Counted from the first letter of the stretch, positions 1-6,829 are shown. The stretch is DNA of 12,247 bases from JBBQIY01 sp964618405 (GCA_964618405.1 CAZUAY010000109.1:1-12247), one strand, 5' to 3'. Numbers and translations: made by a program. The notes: generated from the letters alone by a model not told the origin.

Positions 1-130
1 CAAGGATCACCGTTATACTTCGGCAATCCGGATGCCCCCCCGTGAACGGTTACAAACTTATCGCGTGGGAACATCGTTATTGCGCGTGCGCAATGCCCCC
101 CTGTGGCTTATCTCGCCGAGGCAGAACCAA
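1..130. other. Window edge, unassigned
   Basis: I cannot assign this stretch. On the minus strand an ATG at 74-72 opens a frame that stays open to the window edge (about 24 codons, containing KFVTVHGGASGLPKYN), so a minus-strand gene could start here. On the plus strand, frame 1 closes at a TGA at 43-45 and could be the tail of a gene. Neither has a convincing ribosome site or a motif I recognise. Two similar C-runs, each preceded by ATG (about 32-41 and 93-101), lie roughly 60 nt apart, and a small inverted repeat TTGCGC-GT-GCGCAA sits at 80-93. rpmI, the usual neighbour of infC, is not here. Confidence 0.3.
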
Positions 131-155
131 ACAAAACGCGGCGAAAACGCCGCGT
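130..155 (-). terminator. Intrinsic terminator after infC
   Basis: The stem ACGCGGCG/CGCCGCGT (136-143 with 148-155) is perfect, 8 bp, with a 4-nt loop. Read on the minus strand the hairpin is followed by UUUGUUUGG, an interrupted U-tract. It lies about 115 nt beyond the infC stop, on the far side of the heptad array, so the array would be transcribed as the 3' UTR of the thrS-infC message. I see no other terminator between infC and this point. Confidence 0.75.
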
Positions 156-163
156 CTATGAAA

Positions 164-268
164 GCTCGCAACTAGCGACTAGCAACTAGCGACTAGCGAC
201 TAGCGACTAGCGACTAGCGACTCTCTCTGCGCAACTCACAACTCGCTACTCTCAACTCGCAACTCTCT
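164..268. repeat. Heptanucleotide tandem repeat, 15 units
   Basis: Fifteen consecutive 7-nt units in unbroken register. Units at 171-219 are ACTAGCG, with one ACTAGCA at 178-184. Units from 220 to 268 are degenerate (ACTCTCT, CTGCGCA, ACTCACA, ACTCGCT, ACTCTCA, ACTCGCA, ACTCTCT). The leading unit at 164 is GCTCGCA. Thirteen of fifteen begin ACT. The array ends one base before the infC stop codon (270-272 on the minus strand). The homogeneous core next to diverged flanks suggests recent expansion inside an older array. Heptamer short tandem repeats are known in intergenic regions of heterocystous cyanobacteria, but this unit is different. Confidence 0.92.
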
Positions 269-269
269 C

Positions 270-830
270 TTACTTCGGACCCAACAGGCCCGTGATGCTA
301 CGGCCCATGAGGCGAGGAGATTGCTCAACCGTTGCCACATCGGCAAGATCTACGCAAACTTGCTTCATGACCGCTTCACCAAGCTCTTTGTGCGCATTTT
401 CGCGGCCGCGGAACTGCAAGGTCAACTTGATCTTGTTGCCTTCAGCCAAGAAACCGCGAATGTTACGAAGCTTCACTTGGTAGTCGTTCACATCCACGTT
501 GGCGTGGAACTTAACTTCCTTCGTGACCGTCCGCGACTGACTTTTTCTGGCGACCTTCTTGCGCTGGCCTTCTTCATACTTGAATTTGCCGTAGTCCATA
601 ACACGGCAAACAGGCGGCGTGGAGTTCGGATTAACTTCGACTAAGTCGAGCCCAGCTTCTTCCGCCAAACGAAGTGCAGCGTGGAGCGGGATGACTCCTG
701 CCTGTGATCCGTCCGCATTGAGGCATCTTACCTCAGGGGCACGGATCTTCTGATTGATTCTGGTAAACGAACCCTTGCTCCTGGCATTTCGGTCAGGATA
801 GTTCGACGACGAATTCTCTAGTGGACTGAT
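270..830 (-). CDS. infC: Translation initiation factor IF-3 (AUC start)
   Basis: IF3 binds the 30S subunit, prevents premature 50S joining and checks the start codon and initiator tRNA. The 186-residue product (family usually about 170-185) has the N-domain from INQKIRAPEVR (residues 25-35), the family signature RVMDYGKFKYEEGQ at the start of the linker, and the C-domain from TVTKEVKFHANVDVNDYQ to the end (...GLLGPK). The frame is open back to the thrS stop, but the only ATG, GTG or TTG upstream of the linker is a TTG at 668, inside the N-domain. AUC at 830-828 sits 5 nt after AAGGAGG (842-836) and gives a family-length protein, so it is the start. Rare starts (AUU in E. coli, AUC in Myxococcus xanthus dsg) let IF3 repress its own translation. 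It follows thrS by 42 nt and is probably co-transcribed. rpmI and rplT do not follow. Confidence 0.97.
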   Translation of the reverse strand: MSPLENSSSNYPDRNARSKGSFTRINQKIRAPEVRCLNADGSQAGVIPLHAALRLAEEAGLDLVEVNPNSTPPVCRVMDYGKFKYEEGQRKKVARKSQSRTVTKEVKFHANVDVNDYQVKLRNIRGFLAEGNKIKLTLQFRGRENAHKELGEAVMKQVCVDLADVATVEQSPRLMGRSITGLLGPK

Positions 831-842
831 GAGGACCTCCTT
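831..842 (-). promoter_or_regulatory. Strong RBS that fixes the AUC start of infC
   Basis: On the minus strand AAGGAGG (842-836) is a near-complete anti-16S match, followed by 5 nt and then AUC. A strong Shine-Dalgarno with short spacing is what an inefficient start codon would need. By analogy with the E. coli infC autocontrol loop this is the likely site where excess IF3 rejects its own initiation complex. The regulation is inferred; the sequence shows only the site and codon. Confidence 0.85.
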
Positions 843-872
843 GTTTTGTCTTACTGTTGCTGAACGCGCGGT

Positions 873-2585
873 TTAGTCGTTCAATGCCGCGCGATACATT
901 TCGATAAAGGCGTCGATAGGCATCGCGCCCTTATCGCCTTCTGTTCTGGAACGCACGGAAACGGTCTCGGACTCCGCCTCACGCTTTCCAATGACAAGCA
1001 TGTACGGAATCTTATCCCCTTGGGCCCGGCGTATCTTGGCACCCAATTTATCGGCGTGGGAATCGACGGACACTCGCGCATCCTCGCCCCGCAATCTCTC
1101 CGCAAGCTTCTCCGCAAACGGCAATTGATCGTCCGTCAGCGGGAGCAGACGAATCTGTTCCGCAGCCAACCAAACGGGGAAAGCACCGGCATAATGTTCG
1201 ATGAGGATTCCGAAGAAGCGCTCAATCGAACCGAGAAGTGCGCGATGCACCATGTACGGACGATGCTGCTTGCCATCCGAACCGACGTAGGTTAAATCAA
1301 AGCGCTCGGGTAGATTAAAGTCGAACTGAATCGTTCCCAACTGCCATTGACGCCCAATCGCATCCTTGATCTTGAGATCGATTTTCGGTCCGTAGAAAGC
1401 ACCGCCGCCTTCATCGCGCTCATAAGCAATGCCTTCGGCATCCAGAGCCGCTTCCAATGAGTGCGTGGCCTGCTCCCAGCGTTCCGGTTCGCCCACGGCC
1501 TTTTCGGGCCGCGTGGACAAGAATGCTGCGATTTCGGTAAAGCCGAAGCGGCGGAGAATACGAAGCGCAAATTCCACCGTGCGACGTATTTCCTCGACCA
1601 CTGACTCAGGCGTACAGAAGATATGCGCGTCATCCTGCGTAAACCCTCGGACGCGAAGCAAGCCGTGCAACACGCCGCTCTTTTCGTAACGGTAAACCGT
1701 TCCGAGTTCAGCCCAGCGCAAGGGAAGATCGCGATAGGAACGCAACTGGCTCTTGTAAATTTCAATGTGGAACGGACAGTTCATCGGCTTCACGTAGAAA
1801 TCTTGGCCATCGATGTCCATCGGAGAATACATGTTTTCTTTGTAAAAACCAAGATGTCCCGAGGTCTCCCACAGCGTTGCCCGTCCGATATGCGGCGAAT
1901 ACACCATCTCGTAGCCCGAGCGGAAATGCTCCTTGCGCCAATAATCTTCGATCGCGACACGGATGCGCGCACCCTTCGGATGCCAAAGCACCAGCCCAGG
2001 ACCAACCTGATCATCGATGCTGAAGAGTCCGAGCTCTGGCCCTAGCCTGCGATGGTCGCGACGTTTCGCTTCTTCAATGCGCAAGAGGAGCGCGTCGAGC
2101 TCTTCCTGAGACTCTGCCACAATGCCGTAAATACGCTGAAGCATTGGGTTCTTCTCGTCACCGCGATAGTAGGAACCAGCAATCGACGTGATCTTGTACG
2201 CCTTCAGCTCCCCTGTCGTGGCAAGGTGTGGACCCCGACACAAATCAATAAAATTCCCACAACGGTAGCAAGAAATCGCTTCGCCCTCGGGGATGTCCGC
2301 GAGACGTTCGACCTTGTAGGATTGCTTTTCTTTTTGAAGCATCGCCAACGCATCGGCGCGCGTCATCTCGAGCCGTTCGAACGGCGAATTTGCAGCAACA
2401 AGCTCCGCCATCTTTGCTTCGATCACCGCAAAATCGTCTGGGACGATCCGATGCGGCATATCAAAGTCATAATAGAATCCATCATCCGTTGCCGGTCCGA
2501 TGTCCAGCTTCACATCTGGGAACAATTCGCAAACAGCAGCAGCCATAATATGCGCCGCACTGTGGCGCATTTTTTCAATACTCAC
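873..2585 (-). CDS. thrS: Threonyl-tRNA synthetase lacking the TGS domain
   Basis: Class II synthetase that charges tRNA-Thr. At 570 residues it is about 70 shorter than the E. coli enzyme (642). The shortening is N-terminal: the protein opens directly in the editing domain, with HSAAH at residues 8-12 and CRGPH at 116-120, the two halves of the Ser-tRNA(Thr) hydrolysis site. The catalytic zinc ligands are C270, H321 and H447, at exactly the E. coli spacing (334, 385, 511). Motif 2 (RYEKSGVLHGLLRVRGFTQ) and the C-terminal anticodon-binding domain (from about residue 470) are complete. The start is GTG at 2585-2583, with AAAGG about 10 nt upstream. A TGA at 2591-2589, two codons upstream in frame, rules out a longer protein carrying TGS. 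It heads the thrS-infC unit. Confidence 0.98.
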   Translation of the reverse strand: MSIEKMRHSAAHIMAAAVCELFPDVKLDIGPATDDGFYYDFDMPHRIVPDDFAVIEAKMAELVAANSPFERLEMTRADALAMLQKEKQSYKVERLADIPEGEAISCYRCGNFIDLCRGPHLATTGELKAYKITSIAGSYYRGDEKNPMLQRIYGIVAESQEELDALLLRIEEAKRRDHRRLGPELGLFSIDDQVGPGLVLWHPKGARIRVAIEDYWRKEHFRSGYEMVYSPHIGRATLWETSGHLGFYKENMYSPMDIDGQDFYVKPMNCPFHIEIYKSQLRSYRDLPLRWAELGTVYRYEKSGVLHGLLRVRGFTQDDAHIFCTPESVVEEIRRTVEFALRILRRFGFTEIAAFLSTRPEKAVGEPERWEQATHSLEAALDAEGIAYERDEGGGAFYGPKIDLKIKDAIGRQWQLGTIQFDFNLPERFDLTYVGSDGKQHRPYMVHRALLGSIERFFGILIEHYAGAFPVWLAAEQIRLLPLTDDQLPFAEKLAERLRGEDARVSVDSHADKLGAKIRRAQGDKIPYMLVIGKREAESETVSVRSRTEGDKGAMPIDAFIEMYRAALND

Positions 2586-2661
2586 GTGTCAGGTACCTTT
2601 CTGCGAGATAAACGGCCATCTTCCGAACAATGGAAAACATGCAATTCATTCGACGCCCCCT

Positions 2662-2690
2662 ATTGAACCTTACTGCACCCTATAAGTCAA
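2662..2690 (-). promoter_or_regulatory. Candidate sigma-70 promoter for thrS
   Basis: On the minus strand TTGACT (2690-2685) matches the -35 consensus at five of six positions and is followed, after 17 nt, by TTCAAT (2667-2662), four of six at -10. It lies just past the terminator hairpin and would give a leader of roughly 70 nt before the GTG start of thrS. The -10 is weak, so this is a prediction only. Confidence 0.4.
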
Positions 2691-2711
2691 ATAAAAAATC
2701 TTTATCCATCC

Positions 2712-2761
2712 AAAAAAAAATTGAGTGTTGGCTACCTCAATGTCCAACAGCCAACACTCAA
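2712..2761 (-). terminator. Strong intrinsic terminator with no visible upstream gene
   Basis: TTGAGTGTTGGCT (2721-2733) pairs perfectly with AGCCAACACTCAA (2749-2761): a 13-bp stem with a 15-nt loop. On the minus strand the stem is followed at once by nine Ts (2720-2712), the textbook form. It stops transcripts moving toward thrS, 127 nt before the thrS start, yet the minus strand between here and sitA has no recognisable gene. It could end a small RNA, act as a thrS attenuator, or shield thrS from antisense transcription out of the sit promoter region. Confidence 0.85.
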
Positions 2762-2869
2762 ATCCACTTTCCAAGGAAAGACTTCCAGAACACACTAAAA
2801 AATCTTAATTACGGAAATATCGTCGCAGATAGTATTCCCTTCTTCAGCATCACCGATCTACCCTCGTGC

Positions 2870-2923
2870 CTGAGGAACGCGCCAGGGCTGCGATGGGCAA
2901 GCCCTCCGCGCGGCCGCGCCGCG
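2870..2923. repeat. GC-rich palindromic patch
   Basis: Inside an otherwise AT-rich spacer lies a short GC-rich block with nested inverted repeats: AGGGCT (2884-2889) with AGCCCT (2900-2905), GGGC-AA-GCCC (2895-2904), and the perfect 12-bp palindrome GCGCGGCCGCGC (2908-2919). The abrupt composition change suggests an inserted repeat unit of REP type or a structured RNA. No second copy is visible in this window. Confidence 0.45.
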
Positions 2924-3113
2924 AAAAACTTTAAGAAGTTGTTTTACTTGCCTTTTCACTCACAAAACGGCACTCTAAGTACCCATTTAGTCGCACCAAA
3001 TGCGCCTTCACATGTGCAGGAGCTTGATGCGAACATCCGATCGGAAATGCAAACCGTAGCGCATCCATGACATCGTTTCGTGATCACTTCTTATTTCATC
3101 AAGGAATCCTATC

Positions 3114-4067
3114 ATGACTTCTTCCGCTTCTAACAAATACTTCTATGCGACCACGCGCCTAGTTTTTGGACTTCTGATGAGTCTGTCACTCATCGGCTGT
3201 GGCAAAAATGAGTCGGCAACACAAGCCCGGGCGAAAGACGGACGCAAACGCGTCGTCACCACGTTTACGATTCTTCAGGATATGGCCCAGACCGTGGCGG
3301 GAGATCGGGCGATTGTCGAGTCGATCACCAAACCGGGTGCGGAGATTCATGAGTACGAGCCGACTCCGATGGATATTGTTAAGGCACAATCGGCCGATTT
3401 GGTAATCCGGAATGGCATGGGGCTAGAACGCTGGTTTGAAAAGTTCATGGGAAGTGTACGTGACGTTCCCAGTGCCAATCTGAGCGACGGCGTCGAGCCG
3501 ATGAATATCGGCGAGGGTCCTTACGATGGCAAGCCCAATCCGCATGCGTGGATGTCGCCGAGCAACGCGCGCACCTACGTCGAAAACATCCGAAAGGCAC
3601 TGGTCGAACTCGATCCCGTCAATGCCGATGCTTACAATGCCAACGCGGCCGCGTACACCAAAGAAATTGAAGCGATCGAGGGTCCGATGCGGGCAACGCT
3701 CGCCGAGATTGCACAAGATCAGCGCTGGCTCGTTTCGAGCGAGGGGGCGTTCAGCTATCTCGCACGCGACAACAACATGCAGGAGCTGTTTCTGTGGCCC
3801 GTCAACGCCGATGCCGAAGGCACCCCGCAGCAAATTAAGAAAGTGATCGACACGATTCGTGCCAACAAAATTCCCGTTGCTTTCAGCGAAAGCACGATCA
3901 GCGATAAGGCGATGAAACAAGTGTGCAAAGAAAGCGGCGCGCGCTACGGTGGCGTTCTCTATGTGGATTCACTGACGAAAGCAAACGGCGTTGCACCAAC
4001 GTATTTAAAATTGCTCCAGTATAATGCCCAAATCATTTTAAATGGGTTCAAAAACAAAGTCGATTAA
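3114..4067 (+). CDS. sitA: Manganese/iron ABC importer, substrate-binding lipoprotein
   Basis: Periplasm-facing, membrane-anchored binding protein of the cluster 9 (ZnuA/PsaA/SitA) family that captures divalent metal and hands it to the permeases. The 317-residue protein has a hydrophobic signal sequence ending in the lipobox LIGC with the lipidated Cys at 29. The four metal ligands are H79 (EIHEYEPTP), H144 (NPHAW), E210 (SSEGAFSY) and D285 (LYVDSL). Glu at the third position and the absence of a His-rich loop point to Mn/Fe transport rather than zinc (ZnuA has His there). The stretch LFLWPVNADAEGTPQQIKK and the phrase FSESTISDK closely resemble enterobacterial SitA/YfeA. The start ATG has AAGGA 8 nt upstream. 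It is followed after 50 nt by the ATPase. Metal choice is inferred from ligands. Confidence 0.93.
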   Translation: MTSSASNKYFYATTRLVFGLLMSLSLIGCGKNESATQARAKDGRKRVVTTFTILQDMAQTVAGDRAIVESITKPGAEIHEYEPTPMDIVKAQSADLVIRNGMGLERWFEKFMGSVRDVPSANLSDGVEPMNIGEGPYDGKPNPHAWMSPSNARTYVENIRKALVELDPVNADAYNANAAAYTKEIEAIEGPMRATLAEIAQDQRWLVSSEGAFSYLARDNNMQELFLWPVNADAEGTPQQIKKVIDTIRANKIPVAFSESTISDKAMKQVCKESGARYGGVLYVDSLTKANGVAPTYLKLLQYNAQIILNGFKNKVD

Positions 4068-4117
4068 TCCGAGCTGGCTTACGCCTCACATAACCTCCCT
4101 AAAAACGGATAGGCACT

Positions 4118-5032
4118 ATGGTAACCGAATCTAAAAAGTCTAACAAAAAAAACGCAACTTCGCCGATTGACCTCCACGTCAACGAGGTGACCGTCGCTTA
4201 CAACAATGGACACGTGGCGCTCTTCGATGCCTCCTTCGACTTAAGCGCGGGCACGATCTGCGCATTAGTCGGCATCAACGGAAGCGGCAAGTCGACGCTG
4301 TTCAAAACGATCATGGGGTTTTTGACGCCCACCCGGGGCAGCGTGACCATCGGCGGCAAGCCCGTGCGCGCCGCGCAAAAACAAAACCTCGTCGCCTACA
4401 TTCCGCAAGCCGAAGATGTGGACTGGGCCTTCCCCGTCAGTGTTATGGACGTCGTGCTGATGGGTCGATACGGTTACATGAATTTCCTCCGTACTCCGCG
4501 CGCGAACGACCTTGAGATTGCCGTTGATTCCCTCCGGCGCGTCAACATGCTGGATTACAAAGATCGCCAAATCGGCGAATTGTCGGGCGGACAAAAGAAG
4601 CGCGTCTTTCTTGCGCGCGCACTGGCGCAACGAGGCCGCATCGTGTTGCTCGACGAGCCTTTCAGCGGCGTCGATGTGCAGACGGAAACCGCGATCATCG
4701 ACTTACTTCGAGAGCTGCGCGCGGAGGGACACCTGATTCTGGTCAGCACCCACGACCTCGGGCTGGTGCCGAGCTTCTGCGACCGCGTGGTGATCATCAA
4801 CCGCACGGTCGTTGCCGCTGGACCCACGCACGATACGTTTACACAAACCAACTTAGCGAACGCTTTTGGCGGAACCTTACGCGATCTCCGCATCGAGCAT
4901 ACCGACATCCACGATGGCAGTAGTAATGAGTACCGTGTTCTGACCGATGACGAAGAGCCACTCGTCTTTGGTGAAGATGGTAAACTCGTTCATCACTGGC
5001 ACCCAGAAGTGGATGAGGAGGCTGGCGAATGA
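4118..5032 (+). CDS. sitB: Manganese/iron ABC importer, ATPase
   Basis: Cytoplasmic nucleotide-binding subunit that powers import through the two permeases that follow. All ABC motifs are present: Walker A GINGSGKS (52-59), signature LSGGQ (155-159), Walker B IVLLDEP (175-181) and the switch histidine H212 (STHDLG). The product is 304 residues, longer than typical family members (about 240-275). The extra length is a Lys/Ser/Asn-rich start (residues 1-16) and an acidic, His-containing tail (from about 262, with HHWHPEVDEE). The tail might sense metal or may simply be unstructured; that is speculation. The ribosome site before the ATG is weak (GGATAGG). The stop overlaps the next start as ATGA, so translation of the permease is probably coupled. 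Confidence 0.94.
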   Translation: MVTESKKSNKKNATSPIDLHVNEVTVAYNNGHVALFDASFDLSAGTICALVGINGSGKSTLFKTIMGFLTPTRGSVTIGGKPVRAAQKQNLVAYIPQAEDVDWAFPVSVMDVVLMGRYGYMNFLRTPRANDLEIAVDSLRRVNMLDYKDRQIGELSGGQKKRVFLARALAQRGRIVLLDEPFSGVDVQTETAIIDLLRELRAEGHLILVSTHDLGLVPSFCDRVVIINRTVVAAGPTHDTFTQTNLANAFGGTLRDLRIEHTDIHDGSSNEYRVLTDDEEPLVFGEDGKLVHHWHPEVDEEAGE

Positions 5033-5931
5033 TCGAGCACCTTCTGATCCCATTTCAGTACGAGTACATGATCAAGGCCATCGTCGTCAGTGGCGTAATC
5101 GGCGGTGTCTGCGCGTTGTTGTCATGCTTCGTGACCCTCAAAGGGTGGTCACTGATGGGCGATGCGCTCTCTCACGCGATCGTGCCGGGTGTAGCCGTTG
5201 CCTACCTCGTCGGCTTGCCGTTTGCACTCGGAGCGTTCGTCAGTGGACTACTCGCCGCCATCGTCATGGGCGTGGTAAAAAGCAAGACACGCATCCGAGA
5301 GGACGCCACGATCGGCATTGTTTACACCACCTTCTTTGCCGCAGGTGTGCTGATGATCTCACTTTTCCCCAGTAATATCAGCCTTAAAACCATCGTCTTT
5401 GGCAATATTCTCGGTATTGCAGATGCCGACATTACGCAAATGCTCGCCATTTCCGCCGTTGCAGTGGCTGTACTTAGTTTAAAATGGAAAGACTTGTTGC
5501 TCTTTGCCTTCGACCCCAATCAAGCGCGGGCCATCGGATTGAATACCACTTTTTTGAATCTCTTGCTCATGACCCTGCTTGCGGCCACGGCTGTTGCAGC
5601 GTTGCAGGCCGTAGGGGCGATCCTCGTTATCGCGATGCTCGTGACGCCAGGCGCGACCGCTTATCAGCTCACTGATCGTTTCGGGCGAATGATGGTCATC
5701 GCTTGCCTCCTCGGTGTCGTCACGAGCATGGTGGGAGCTTATATCAGCTACTTCCTCAATGGCTCGACCGGCGGATGCATCGTCTGCCTTCAAACCCTTA
5801 TCTTTTTAATTGCATTCTTTTTTGCACCCAAACACGGCCTCGTCGCCGCACGCCGCAAAGCCCGCCGTACAACGGACGCGCTCCTCGGTGCGAGTGATGC
5901 CGAACCCATTCTAGCTCCGAGAGGCTTATGA
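5029..5931 (+). CDS. sitC: Manganese/iron ABC importer, permease 1
   Basis: Inner-membrane permease of the ABC-3 family (300 residues, roughly eight hydrophobic segments). Family marks include LKGWSLMGDALSHAIVPG near residues 38-55 and the cytoplasmic coupling stretch FDPNQARAIGLN that contacts the ATPase. It starts at an ATG overlapping the sitB stop by 4 nt, with a strong AGGAGG about 8 nt upstream inside sitB. The tail after the last hydrophobic segment is basic (ARRKARRTT), fitting a cytoplasmic C-terminus. It is a paralogue of the next gene, and the pair probably forms a heterodimeric channel as in SitC/SitD and YfeC/YfeD. Most Zn/Mn importers of this class use one permease gene, so two support the Sit/Yfe assignment. 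Confidence 0.93.
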   Translation: MIEHLLIPFQYEYMIKAIVVSGVIGGVCALLSCFVTLKGWSLMGDALSHAIVPGVAVAYLVGLPFALGAFVSGLLAAIVMGVVKSKTRIREDATIGIVYTTFFAAGVLMISLFPSNISLKTIVFGNILGIADADITQMLAISAVAVAVLSLKWKDLLLFAFDPNQARAIGLNTTFLNLLLMTLLAATAVAALQAVGAILVIAMLVTPGATAYQLTDRFGRMMVIACLLGVVTSMVGAYISYFLNGSTGGCIVCLQTLIFLIAFFFAPKHGLVAARRKARRTTDALLGASDAEPILAPRGL

Positions 5932-6809
5932 ACCCCTTAACCCTTCTTGCCCCTTTCCACCACGGCTTCATGGTCGAAGCGATGCTGATGGCCGCTTTAA
6001 TTGGCGGTACCTGCGCAATCCTTTCCTGCTACCTCGTCCTAAAAGGTTGGTCGCTGATGGGTGATGCCATCAGTCATGCCGTCTTACCCGGGATTGTTCT
6101 GGCTTATATTGTCGGCGCGCCACTGGCCGTGGGAGCCTTTCTTGCGGGCCTTGCTTGCGCCTCGAGCACAGGCTGGATCACGAATCACAGCCGGATCAAA
6201 GATGATGCCGTCATGGGCGTCGTTTTCACTGGGCTCTTCGCCCTCGGACTCGTGATGTTCACCAAAGTTACGACCGACGTTCATCTCAATCATATTCTCT
6301 TCGGCAGCCTTCTGGGTATTGAGCGCAGCGACATGATCCAAGCGGTTAGTGCCGCGAGTATAACCCTTGTTATTCTCGCTGTCGTTCGCAAAGATATTTT
6401 GCTTTATTTATTCGACGCCAACCAAGCGCGGGCTGTGGGCCTCAACACAACCTTCTTGCATTACCTATTTCTTGCGCTGCTATCGCTCACAATCGTCGCT
6501 GCGCTCCAAGCGGTCGGCATCATCCTGACCGTGGCGATGTTGATTGTGCCGGGTTGCATTGGACTGATGCTGACTGACCGCTTTAACCGAATGCTCGCGA
6601 TAGCCTCGAGCGCCGCTATTTTTAGCGCCGTTGCTGGGACGTATTTCAGCTACTTCCTCAACGGCGAAACAGGCGCTTGTATCGTGCTGACGCAAGCAAC
6701 CATCCTTACGCTAGCTGCACTTTTCGGGCCCAAGTACGGCATTCTCTCCCGTGCCCGCGCCGCGCGCCAAGCCGCGGCTAAGCACGATGTGGCTCAAGCC
6801 GCATCGTAA
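5928..6809 (+). CDS. sitD: Manganese/iron ABC importer, permease 2
   Basis: Second ABC-3 permease (293 residues), clearly similar to the preceding one: LKGWSLMGDAISHAVLPG near the start, FDANQARAVGLNTTF as the ATPase-contact loop, and YFSYFLNGETGACIV near the end, matching YISYFLNGSTGGCIV in permease 1. About eight hydrophobic segments. The ATG overlaps the sitC stop by 4 nt (ATGA), with GAGAGG just upstream. It ends the operon: 46 nt after the stop a perfect hairpin (6856-6891) begins. The C-terminal tail is Ala/Arg-rich and probably cytoplasmic. The close match between the two permeases suggests a duplication ancestral to the Sit/Yfe family rather than a recent local one, since they have diverged substantially. 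Confidence 0.93.
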   Translation: MNPLTLLAPFHHGFMVEAMLMAALIGGTCAILSCYLVLKGWSLMGDAISHAVLPGIVLAYIVGAPLAVGAFLAGLACASSTGWITNHSRIKDDAVMGVVFTGLFALGLVMFTKVTTDVHLNHILFGSLLGIERSDMIQAVSAASITLVILAVVRKDILLYLFDANQARAVGLNTTFLHYLFLALLSLTIVAALQAVGIILTVAMLIVPGCIGLMLTDRFNRMLAIASSAAIFSAVAGTYFSYFLNGETGACIVLTQATILTLAALFGPKYGILSRARAARQAAAKHDVAQAAS

Positions 6810-6829
6810 CGGAAGCAGATTCTTGAGCA

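Larger units (their letters stand above)
2586..3113. other. Divergent thrS / sitA spacer
   Basis: This 528-nt gap separates two divergent units. It holds a likely thrS promoter (2662-2690), a strong minus-strand terminator hairpin (2712-2761), a small palindrome CTTTCC-AA-GGAAAG (2767-2780), a GC-rich palindromic patch (about 2870-2923) and two 8-bp palindromes, CACATGTG (3009-3016) and GTGATCAC (3080-3087), the latter 26 nt before the sitA start. I see no credible protein gene. No T-box specifier or antiterminator sequence, and no recognisable Fur, Zur or MntR box, could be identified by eye. No clean -35/-10 pair for sitA stands out. Confidence 0.6.

Noticed and set aside
164..268. CRISPR array
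   Set aside because: The units are 7 nt and contiguous, with no spacers; it is a simple tandem repeat.
270..668. Shorter infC beginning at TTG 668
   Set aside because: It would cut away most of the conserved IF3 N-domain, whose coding continues upstream to a strong RBS and AUC.
2052..2666. Plus-strand 204-codon ORF over the thrS 5' end
   Set aside because: Antisense to the ThrRS editing domain, with no family signature.
2630..3070. Plus-strand 146-codon ORF in the thrS/sitA spacer
   Set aside because: It runs through the terminator hairpin and the GC-rich palindrome, has low-complexity composition, no ribosome site and no recognisable domain.
2586..3113. T-box riboswitch in front of thrS
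   Set aside because: No TGGNACCGCG-like antiterminator core was found on the minus strand, although a terminator hairpin is present.
3114..4067. Zinc-specific ZnuA
   Set aside because: The third ligand is Glu (E210) rather than His, there is no His-rich loop, and two permease genes follow; Mn/Fe Sit/Yfe type fits better.
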